Source: Cyclobacteriaceae bacterium (GTDB taxonomy: Bacteria > Bacteroidota > Bacteroidia > Cytophagales > Cyclobacteriaceae). From it: a DNA stretch of 60,210 nucleotides. The notes beneath the pieces are model-generated. The model was not told the origin of the DNA. It saw nothing but the letters and a program-made list of their open reading frames with translations, and searched no databases. The stretch is from positions 39,342 to 99,551 of the forward strand of contig JAGQYK010000005.1 of the NCBI GenBank assembly GCA_020436125.1, given 5' to 3'. This document shows, piece by piece, positions 44,954 through 52,480 of this stretch. Within the stretch, counting starts at the first letter, position 1, and each line of letters begins with the position of its first letter. Position numbers and translations under genes: made by a program.

Positions 44954-47107
44954 ATGAGAACAGCACTACAACTTATCTTACTTTTTATCACCAGCACCGC
45001 ATTTGCACAGACACGTATTTCAGGTGCAGTTACTGATGAAAGGGGAGCGGCTATTCCCGGAGCCAATGTATCGATTGAAGGAACTTATGATGGAGCGAGT
45101 ACTTCATTGGAAGGGGTATTTCAGTTTGAGACCAGCGAAACAGGAGCGCAAAACATTTTGATCACTTTCGTGGGATTTAAGGCTTTCCGTCAGTTGGTGA
45201 ATTTGGTTGGTGAGCCTATTCAGCTTCAAGTTGCGCTGAGAGAGGAAATCAATCAATTGGATGCCGTAGTGATTTCTGCAGGTTCTTTTACAGCCGGAGA
45301 GGAGAAAAGAAGAACTGTTTTGAAGGCCATTGACATTGCTACCACAGCAGGTGCTACAGCGGACATTGCAGGGGCGCTGAATACATTGCCTGGCACACAA
45401 AAGGTAGGAGAGAGTGGAAGACTATTTGTGAGGGGTGGTGATGGAAGTGAAACCAAAACATTTATTGATGGAATGCTGGTAGCCAATGCCTACAGTCCAT
45501 CAGCGCCCAACACACCTTCAAGAGGTCGATTTTTACCTTTTATGTTCAAAGGAACAAGCTTTAGCACTGGAGGATATTCGGCAGAATATGGGCAGGCACT
45601 TTCCTCTGCATTGGTCCTCGATTCAAAAGATAAAGCCGAGCTGAATCAAACCGATCTGGGATTGCTTTCGGTGGGAGGTGATGTGGCCCATACTCAGGTG
45701 TGGGATCGCGCATCGGTATCAGGGAAAATCCAATACACTAACATCCGTCCTTATTTTGGGTTGATCAATCAGGAAATAGATTGGATCACCCCGCCAGCTT
45801 CTATTGAAGGCAGTACTGCCTTCAGGCAGGAAGTAGGTGAACACGGCATTGTCAAGTTCTTTGGAAATTTTAACCATTCGGATTTTAAGCTTAACAACCA
45901 TGATATACTGAACCCTAATCAAAAGACGCCATTTGCTTACGCTAATAACTATGGGTATGGCAATGCCTCTTTCTTACAAGCACTCAACGACAGTTGGTCA
46001 GTAAAAGGAGGGCTCTCTTATAATTACAATGAGAATAATATTGTACTGAACGATAGCCCTATTGATGAAGTAGAGAAAGCCATTCATGCTAAACTAGTTT
46101 TTGAAAATACAGTTTCTGATCATGTAGAATTAAAGTTTGGAGTCGAACAACTTCAATCCAATTATGAAGCTTCACGGATAGATAGCTTATCATTAAAACA
46201 AACAGTAGCGTTTAGCACCCCTATCAGCGCTGGATTTGTGGAAGCTGAATTGTATGCCAGCAAATATTTTGTGACTCGTGCAGGCGTACGAACTGAATAC
46301 AATGGTTTAATCGATAAGTTAAATGTTGACCCCAGAGTCTCCATTGCATACAAGCCATTTACATACGGTCAGTTTTCACTGGCGTACGGACAATTTCGTC
46401 AGGCGACACAAAATCAATTTCTTAGGATAAACCAAAACCTGGAAGAAGAAAAGGCGGAGCACTTCATTTTGAATTATCAGGTGATCAACAACCAACGCAC
46501 TTTCAGGGCTGAGCTTTACCATAAGCGATACGCTAATCTTGTCAAATTTATTAATGGCAACCCAGAGCAACTTACAAACGCTGGTGACGGGTATGCGCAA
46601 GGTTTTGAATTGTTTTGGAGAGATAGTAAAACGGTTCGCAACTTAGACTATTGGATTTCCTACTCCTACCTGGATACAGAAAGGGATTATCTTCATTTCC
46701 CAACTCCTTCTACTCCTAGTTTTGCCTCTGCACATAACTTTTCAGTAGTAGGCAAAAAATTTATTTCTGAGATCAAGTCGCAAGTCGGAGTCACTTATTC
46801 TTATAGCAGTCCCAGGGCTTACAACAATCCTAATAGCGAGAGTTTTAATACTGGAAGAACGCCAGTGTATCAGGATCTAAGTGTCAATGTATCTTACCTG
46901 CCCAAACCTTTTCTTATCATTCATTTGTCAGTCACCAATGTGTTGGGCAGGGATAATATTTTTGGATACGACTACAGTGAGGCTCCTGATAGCAACGGAA
47001 ACTACTTGAGTCGAGCCATTCGTCAGCCTGCAAAACGATTTCTATTTCTAGGTGTATTCTTTACCATATCAAAAAATAAATCAGTTAATCAATTACCCAA
47101 TTTATAA
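44954..47107 (+). CDS. TonB-dependent receptor
   Basis: The ATG at 44954 yields a signal peptide (MRTALQLILLFITSTAFAQT). A carboxypeptidase-regulatory-like domain (RISGAVTDERGAAIPGANVSIEG) precedes the plug (IAGALNTLPGTQKVGESGRLFVRGGDGSETKTFIDGML) and a ~500-residue beta-barrel. At 717 residues it is of the smaller TBDR type, not SusC, and no SusD partner is present. It shares an operon with a periplasmic repeat protein that starts 12 bases later. The ligand is unknown; siderophores or metals are typical for this class but nothing here decides it. Confidence 0.93.
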   Translation: MRTALQLILLFITSTAFAQTRISGAVTDERGAAIPGANVSIEGTYDGASTSLEGVFQFETSETGAQNILITFVGFKAFRQLVNLVGEPIQLQVALREEINQLDAVVISAGSFTAGEEKRRTVLKAIDIATTAGATADIAGALNTLPGTQKVGESGRLFVRGGDGSETKTFIDGMLVANAYSPSAPNTPSRGRFLPFMFKGTSFSTGGYSAEYGQALSSALVLDSKDKAELNQTDLGLLSVGGDVAHTQVWDRASVSGKIQYTNIRPYFGLINQEIDWITPPASIEGSTAFRQEVGEHGIVKFFGNFNHSDFKLNNHDILNPNQKTPFAYANNYGYGNASFLQALNDSWSVKGGLSYNYNENNIVLNDSPIDEVEKAIHAKLVFENTVSDHVELKFGVEQLQSNYEASRIDSLSLKQTVAFSTPISAGFVEAELYASKYFVTRAGVRTEYNGLIDKLNVDPRVSIAYKPFTYGQFSLAYGQFRQATQNQFLRINQNLEEEKAEHFILNYQVINNQRTFRAELYHKRYANLVKFINGNPEQLTNAGDGYAQGFELFWRDSKTVRNLDYWISYSYLDTERDYLHFPTPSTPSFASAHNFSVVGKKFISEIKSQVGVTYSYSSPRAYNNPNSESFNTGRTPVYQDLSVNVSYLPKPFLIIHLSVTNVLGRDNIFGYDYSEAPDSNGNYLSRAIRQPAKRFLFLGVFFTISKNKSVNQLPNL

Positions 47108-47119
47108 ACCCCAACAATT

Positions 47120-47752
47120 ATGAAAACCAAAATGCTAATTTTATTCAGTTTCTGTTCTACACTATTGTTCGCCAATGATAAGTATGAGCAGGTCATGCAA
47201 ACTAACATCCAATCTATTTACAAGGCGCAAACTGCCGAAGAAATGCAACAAAGTATAAATACTTTTGAGCGCATTGGTGCTGCAGAGAAGAGTAAGTGGG
47301 AGCCATTCTATTACGCATCTTTTGGATATATCATGATGGCAACTCGTGAAGAGGATGGGGCCAAAAGAGATGTGCTGTTGGATAAGGCAACGCAAGTTTT
47401 AGAGAAAGCATCGGCCATCCAGAAAAACGATTCTGAGATCATTGCGCTAGAGGGCTTTATTTACATGATGAGAGTAACTGTTGATCCTGCCACACGAGGA
47501 CAGCAATACTCAGGATTGGCGATGCAAACATTTGGTAAGGCACTTGGCCTTAATCCAAATAACCCGAGGGCGATGGCGTTAATGGCGCAAATGGAATTTG
47601 GAACCGCACAGTTTTTTAAATCGCCAACTACTAGTGCATGTGAGAAAGCTACAAATGCAATAGCTATGTTCGATGCTACTTCTTCAGTTGGCCCACTAGC
47701 TCCACGATGGGGCAAGGAAACAGCAATGCAGGTAGCAAAGCAGTGTCAATAG
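47120..47752 (+). CDS. periplasmic TPR-like protein paired with the TonB-dependent receptor
   Basis: This 210-residue protein has a signal peptide (MKTKMLILFSFCSTLLFAND) and then consists of helical pairs, with TPR-like features in LDKATQVLEKASAIQKNDSEIIALEGFIYMM and MQTFGKALGLNPNNPRAMALMAQMEFG. Two late cysteines (SACEKA and AKQCQ) could form a disulfide. Its position 12 bases after a TonB-dependent receptor gene suggests a partner role in the periplasm. The function is unknown. Confidence 0.85.
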   Translation: MKTKMLILFSFCSTLLFANDKYEQVMQTNIQSIYKAQTAEEMQQSINTFERIGAAEKSKWEPFYYASFGYIMMATREEDGAKRDVLLDKATQVLEKASAIQKNDSEIIALEGFIYMMRVTVDPATRGQQYSGLAMQTFGKALGLNPNNPRAMALMAQMEFGTAQFFKSPTTSACEKATNAIAMFDATSSVGPLAPRWGKETAMQVAKQCQ

Positions 47753-47763
47753 TTATTTGTTTG

Positions 47764-47791
47764 AAAAGCGAGGATAGCATTCCTCGCTTTT
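47764..47791 (+). terminator. terminator after the receptor operon
   Basis: AAAAGCGAGGA (47764-47774) pairs perfectly with TCCTCGCTTTT (47781-47791) around a 6-nt loop, 12 bases after the stop codon. Confidence 0.9.
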
Positions 47792-47861
47792 GTATTATAG
47801 CAATTACTATGATCTTTATCTACAGGATAAAGTGTAATTTTCACTAGTCATATTTTCAGTT

Positions 47862-48878
47862 TTGGAAAAAGAAACAGGTAAAGTTCGAGGTTATGTCATT
47901 ACGGCAATTTGGTTGATCGTAGCCGGAATGTCGTTAACGGCAATTACTTTTTATTCTATGGGCAGGGGTTTTTCTGGTTTTCTGAAAATAGCTTCTTTTT
48001 CTTCCTTAATGTGGATTTTTTTGTGGTTAGGAAATGCCCTGGCAAGCGATCTGATTGACAGGCGGATTGAATGGATAAAAGAACCCGTTAAGAGATTTGT
48101 GGTAGGCATGCTCGTAATGGTCGTGTATACCGTAGCCATCTCGTATGCTTTGGTTTGGGTTTATAAGGCTGTGTTTGGTCTGAACGTGGGAGATACCAGT
48201 ACATTCCAATACTCTACACTCATTGTCACCTTTATCATTTCATTGTTCATGCATGGGAGAGGTTTTTTGCAAAGTTGGAAACTGGCAGAAATTGAAGCGG
48301 AAAAAGCCAAGCAGGAAAGTATAAAAGCAAACTATGAGAGCCTTAAAAACCAGGTGAATCCTCACTTCTTATTTAATAGCTTAAATGCACTTACAAGTCT
48401 TGTTTACGAGGATCAGGATAAAGCGGCCAAATTCATAAAGCAACTTTCGGAAGTGTATCGTTATGTCTTGGATTCTCGCAATAAAGAAGTCGTAACGATT
48501 GAAGAAGAATTGGATTTTATGAACGCGTACCTTTTTCTGCAACAGATTCGTTTTGGAGATAAATTAAAGATTGAAAATGAGTTAAAACCCATAAAGGGAA
48601 ACGTTCCACCGTTGGCTCTTCAGATGCTCGTAGAGAATGCAATTAAGCATAATGAGGTTTCGCAGGAACAACCTCTTATAATTAGATTATATGCTGATGG
48701 TTCAAATCTATTTGTTTCCAATAATCTTCAGTTGAAATCGAAATTGATAAGCGACTCCGTGGGTGTTGGCTTAGATAATATCAGAAAAAGGTATGAGTTT
48801 CTAAGCGATCGCCCTGTTGTTATTGAAAAAAAGGAAAACAAGTTTATTGTTAAACTTCCCATTTTAACAGAAGAGTAA
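47862..48878 (+). CDS. LytS-type sensor histidine kinase
   Basis: Starting at TTG 47862 (no ATG lies ahead of the first membrane helix), the 338-residue protein has four transmembrane helices in its first ~130 residues. It continues with a coiled-coil linker (AEIEAEKAKQESIKANYESLK), the His_kinase domain with the phospho-acceptor in NPHFLFNSLNAL, and a HATPase domain with LVENAIKHNE and GVGLDNIRKRYEFL. It has no recognisable extracytoplasmic ligand domain. The next gene, its response regulator, overlaps it by one base (TAATG), so they form a two-component pair. Confidence 0.94.
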   Translation: MEKETGKVRGYVITAIWLIVAGMSLTAITFYSMGRGFSGFLKIASFSSLMWIFLWLGNALASDLIDRRIEWIKEPVKRFVVGMLVMVVYTVAISYALVWVYKAVFGLNVGDTSTFQYSTLIVTFIISLFMHGRGFLQSWKLAEIEAEKAKQESIKANYESLKNQVNPHFLFNSLNALTSLVYEDQDKAAKFIKQLSEVYRYVLDSRNKEVVTIEEELDFMNAYLFLQQIRFGDKLKIENELKPIKGNVPPLALQMLVENAIKHNEVSQEQPLIIRLYADGSNLFVSNNLQLKSKLISDSVGVGLDNIRKRYEFLSDRPVVIEKKENKFIVKLPILTEE

Positions 48879-49639
48879 TGAAGGTTCTGATTATAGAAGA
48901 CGAGCCGTTGGCAGCCGAGCGATTAAAAAAAGTATTAAGAGATATTAACTCCTCTATCGAGGTAATACATATTCTGGATACAGTGAAGTCTTCTGTAAAA
49001 TGGTTTTCGGAAAATGAAGTGCCTCAACTGGTGTTTATGGATATACAGTTGGCCGATGGGTTGAGTTTTGAGATCTTTGAGAAGACTACAATTAATGCGC
49101 CTGTTATATTTACCACGGCTTACGATGAGTATGCGCTCAAGGCATTTAAAGTAAATAGCATCGATTATATTTTAAAACCCATCGATGAAGAGAGTTTAAG
49201 AGCTGCTTTTCAAAAATATGAAACATTGATTCCTCAACCCCAGGTGCAAGAATCCTTGTTGGAGCGGGTAGGGGTGGCGATGCAAATGCTCACCAAAAAA
49301 TACAAGGAAAGGTTTGTGACTAAGGTGGGGGAGCACCTACGCTTTATTGATGTAGATGAAGTATTGTATTTTTTTAGCGCTGATAAGATAACGTTTTGCA
49401 TTACGAAAGATAACAGAAAACATATACTTGATTTTACCCTTGATCAATTAGATGGGTTGGTTGATCCTTCTCGGTTTTGCAGGATCAATCGAAAATATAT
49501 TGTGAGCATTGGTGCAATTACCGATGTGATCAGTCATACGAACAGCAGGCTAAAGCTAGTTTTAAAAACCAACGATGACAATGATGTAATTGTGGCACGC
49601 GAGCGCGTACAAACTTTTAAGGATTGGCTCGATCGATAG
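48878..49639 (+). CDS. LytTR-family response regulator
   Basis: The 253-residue protein has an N-terminal receiver domain with acidic pocket (IIEDEP), phospho-acceptor Asp55 in LVFMDIQLADG, the conserved threonine in FTTAYDEYAL and lysine in YILKPID. The C-terminal LytTR DNA-binding domain (about residues 145-250) includes ERFVTKVGEHLRFIDVDEVLYFF and FCRINRKYIVSIGAI. It should bind DNA as a dimer once phosphorylated by the upstream kinase. Its target genes are not evident. Its stop is three bases from that of the convergent Rieske gene. Confidence 0.95.
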   Translation: MKVLIIEDEPLAAERLKKVLRDINSSIEVIHILDTVKSSVKWFSENEVPQLVFMDIQLADGLSFEIFEKTTINAPVIFTTAYDEYALKAFKVNSIDYILKPIDEESLRAAFQKYETLIPQPQVQESLLERVGVAMQMLTKKYKERFVTKVGEHLRFIDVDEVLYFFSADKITFCITKDNRKHILDFTLDQLDGLVDPSRFCRINRKYIVSIGAITDVISHTNSRLKLVLKTNDDNDVIVARERVQTFKDWLDR

Positions 49640-49642
49640 CTG

Positions 49643-50731
49643 CTATTGCTCATTCATAAAATCACTAATTAAGCAATGAAAATGATGTGTTCCTTTTTCT
49701 TGCTTCACAGAATAACGTCCATGTTTATAAAACCTTGATCGGATGCCCTTCTGTACATTTTGCACAATGTCTTCATCTTCCATCTCTACCTTGTGCAGGT
49801 TCGATCCTGCTCCCAATCGAAGCTTACTCTCATCCCACACATAAGAGAGAAATGAAACTTTGCATTTGTCGGTAGCCATAGGATCCACAATGTTGATGGA
49901 CAATCCCCATGGATAGAAATTGAACATCATGTTGGGAAAAACCCAAAAGTAATACCCAGCTACATTTTTTCCGTAGTCAGGAGAATTCTTCGGTAACTCG
50001 AAAGTAAGTTCTCCCTCTTTAGCAATGCCTATTTGGAGTGAACTGTATTTATTGAGTTCAATAGTGTAGCTGCTGTAATCAATAGTAGCATTGAGGCCGG
50101 CATGTACAAATGGAATATGAAAACCCTCAAGGTAATTTTCGCAATACAATGCCCAGTTGGAAGTAACCAGATAAACTTTGGAGAGGTCTGGCCGGAATTT
50201 GAAATCGGCCAGAGGCATCCACTTGACGCGCTCCATCATGGGGCCCAAAAATTCTTCTGCAGAAAGGCTTGGCTGAAGGGTAGTAAATATCCACTTGGCC
50301 CATTCAAAGGTGGGCATATTACTTAGGTCATCATCCTGAGTTGGAAAATTTTCAACTTCCTTAAACTCTGGCATGGATTGAAACTTGCCATCCAGAGCAA
50401 ATCTCCTTCCGTGGTATTTGCACCTCAGGTCTTTTACATGACAAGGTTGCTCCACCAGTAAGTTTCCACGATGTGTGCATACGTTGGACATGCAATGAAG
50501 ATTTCCGCTTTTGTCTCGGGAGAGTATAAGTGGTTCATTGATGTAATGTTCTAAAAGGTTGACAGGTGTTACCCAGCCGCTTTCTTTTACCTGATCGGTA
50601 TCGCCAACGAACTGCCATGCTTTACTGAATATCTTTTCTTTAGCGGCTTCGTAGTATTCCTCCTTAAGATAAAAATCCGTGCTCAGCGTCTTTGCTGTGG
50701 CTATGTTTTTATCCATTATTAGTGTTTTCAT
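49643..50731 (-). CDS. Rieske non-heme iron oxygenase, alpha-subunit type
   Basis: The 362-residue protein has an N-terminal Rieske domain with the cluster ligands C-x-H (VCTHRGNL) and C-x2-H (RCKYHGRRF), followed by a catalytic SRPBCC-like domain with iron-binding histidines in ENYLEGFHIPFVH. It resembles choline/carnitine/glycine-betaine monooxygenase-like enzymes in layout. No ferredoxin or reductase partner gene is in the window, so electrons must come from elsewhere. The substrate cannot be inferred. The true start may be the second methionine, at 50716. Confidence 0.9.
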   Translation of the reverse strand: MKTLIMDKNIATAKTLSTDFYLKEEYYEAAKEKIFSKAWQFVGDTDQVKESGWVTPVNLLEHYINEPLILSRDKSGNLHCMSNVCTHRGNLLVEQPCHVKDLRCKYHGRRFALDGKFQSMPEFKEVENFPTQDDDLSNMPTFEWAKWIFTTLQPSLSAEEFLGPMMERVKWMPLADFKFRPDLSKVYLVTSNWALYCENYLEGFHIPFVHAGLNATIDYSSYTIELNKYSSLQIGIAKEGELTFELPKNSPDYGKNVAGYYFWVFPNMMFNFYPWGLSINIVDPMATDKCKVSFLSYVWDESKLRLGAGSNLHKVEMEDEDIVQNVQKGIRSRFYKHGRYSVKQEKGTHHFHCLISDFMNEQ

Positions 50732-50829
50732 AAACCTAAATTTGAACTAATTTATTAAATTGATTCAAGACTATCAGCTAAGTCTTCGTTTGGACGATAA
50801 TAATGCCCTTTAGTAACTAATTGGTTCTT

Positions 50830-51222
50830 ATGGTAAAATTATTATTCTACTGGGGTGCCAGGGTCATCGCAGCTCTTATCTTACTACAAACTTTGTTTTT
50901 CAAATTTTCAGGGTCAGCTGAGTCGGTCTATATTTTTTCTACTGTAGGCATGGAGCCATGGGGCAGAATTGGAATTGGTGTACTGGAACTCCTAGCGGCA
51001 TTATTACTCTTAATTACTAGCGTTTCCTGGATAGGTGCTTTGTTGAGTCTAGGCTTAATGCTGGGTGCAATAGGAATGCATTTAACGTTATTGGGCATAG
51101 TGGTTCAGGGTGATGGTGGTTATCTGTTTATTCTGGCCGTAGTTGTTGTGATATGCTCGGTGTTTGTGCTTTGGACAGATAGAGAGAGGGCGATTGCTTT
51201 TCTGGAAAGTCTAAAAAGTTGA
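50830..51222 (+). CDS. DoxX-like integral membrane protein
   Basis: From the ATG at 50830 (a TTG at 50821 adds three residues) this 130-residue protein consists of four transmembrane helices. It opens VKLLFYWGARVIAALILLQTLFFKFSG and continues with GRIGIGVLELLAALLLLI, the layout of DoxX/SURF4-like proteins. Some relatives act in redox or detoxification complexes; nothing here narrows the role. Confidence 0.85.
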   Translation: MVKLLFYWGARVIAALILLQTLFFKFSGSAESVYIFSTVGMEPWGRIGIGVLELLAALLLLITSVSWIGALLSLGLMLGAIGMHLTLLGIVVQGDGGYLFILAVVVVICSVFVLWTDRERAIAFLESLKS

Positions 51223-51331
51223 CATTTTTATTGATGACAATAAGCATTTCTATTCAGTAAGGTTGATCTTTAAGAGTGCCTTTTGGAAATGAAGCTATGA
51301 ATAAGTTTATTAGCGGATAATTCCACTTTAG

Positions 51332-52216
51332 ATGATTTCTTACAACCCCAAAAGCTGGCTTTCTTTAATTTTTCACTCCTACAGTAGACACGTGATGAAG
51401 ACTTTAACACCCGTTATTGTCTTTATGGGTATGTTCAGTTTTGCGTTTTGCTACATTATACTGGATGTCTATAAATTACAAGAGCAAGATTTGCATAGCA
51501 CCACTTCAATGCATTCTCTTGTAGGTATTGTGCTAGGACTTTTTTTGGTTTTCAGAACTAATACTGCATACGACCGTTGGTGGGAAGGTAGAAAACACTG
51601 GGGACTCTTAGTGAATAACACCCGAAATTTAGCGCATAAATTAAATGCCTTTCTTGATCGCGGAGATTCAGCTAATAGAAATTGGTTTGCTAAAATGATT
51701 CCCAATTTTGTTTATTCTACTAAGGAGCACTTGCGGAAAGGAGTGAAGATGGATGAGTTGGAAATAGTTGATGAGAATTTTAACGGTAGGTTAAAAGGGG
51801 TGAAGCATATTCCAAACCGATTGTCCACAATGATGTATGAGCGCGTGAATGATCTTTACAAGGATAAAAAATTGAGCGGAGATCAATTGTACATTGTTGA
51901 TAAGGAATTGAAACAATTCTCCGATATACTTGGTGCATGCGAACGGATTAAGAATACGCCCATACCTTATTCCTATACCATGTACATCAAGAAATTCATA
52001 TTTATTTACATACTCACTCTGCCCTTTGGCTTTGTTACCATTGCAGAGTACATGACAGTGCCTATTGTTATTCTTATTTCATACGTGCTATTGAGTGTAG
52101 AGCTTATTGCAGAAGAAATTGAAGATCCTTTTGGTAACGATGTAAACGATTTGCCTACCGATGAGCTATCGCTTAAAATCAAGGACAATGTGAAAGAGAT
52201 TCTTTTGCAGGACTAA
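51332..52216 (+). CDS. bestrophin-family ion channel
   Basis: This 294-residue protein belongs to the bestrophin/UPF0187 family. Diagnostic parts are LVFRTNTAYDRWWEGRKHWG after the second helix, PYSYTMYIKKFIFIYILTLPFG before the third, and the AEEIEDPFGNDVNDLP acidic clasp near the C-terminus. Bacterial homologues form pentameric channels, reported to conduct cations or anions depending on the species. The start ATG and length are typical. The tiny membrane-protein gene on the minus strand overlaps its stop codon. Confidence 0.95.
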   Translation: MISYNPKSWLSLIFHSYSRHVMKTLTPVIVFMGMFSFAFCYIILDVYKLQEQDLHSTTSMHSLVGIVLGLFLVFRTNTAYDRWWEGRKHWGLLVNNTRNLAHKLNAFLDRGDSANRNWFAKMIPNFVYSTKEHLRKGVKMDELEIVDENFNGRLKGVKHIPNRLSTMMYERVNDLYKDKKLSGDQLYIVDKELKQFSDILGACERIKNTPIPYSYTMYIKKFIFIYILTLPFGFVTIAEYMTVPIVILISYVLLSVELIAEEIEDPFGNDVNDLPTDELSLKIKDNVKEILLQD

Positions 52217-52338
52217 TCTGCCAACATCGTATAGATAAAGAATAATATGATGAGGAGAATCCAAACGCCATACATGATCAAATCCGTTTTCACGTAAGCG
52301 CTGTATTCGTTATACATTCTCTTTATCCACCGTAACAT
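52213..52338 (-). CDS. 41-residue single-helix membrane protein
   Basis: Reading the minus strand, an ATG at 52338 opens a 41-residue frame ending in TAG at 52213. The product has a basic, aromatic N-terminus (MLRWIKRMYNEYSAYVKTD) and one clean hydrophobic helix (YGVWILLIILFFIYTMLA) ending in a short acidic tail. That composition is typical of a real small membrane protein with the N-terminus in the cytoplasm. It overlaps the bestrophin stop codon by four bases. No family is recognised. Confidence 0.6.
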   Translation of the reverse strand: MLRWIKRMYNEYSAYVKTDLIMYGVWILLIILFFIYTMLAD

Positions 52339-52480
52339 ATTGCTAAATTACACAAAACGTAAATGTTTTATCCTCAGCTACCGTAAAATTGGTGATGGGG
52401 ATGTTGAAATTTAATGCTGAAGAACTGTGTACTTTAAGGTTACTGATGTAGCTTACATGGCTTTATTTTAATCTGATATT

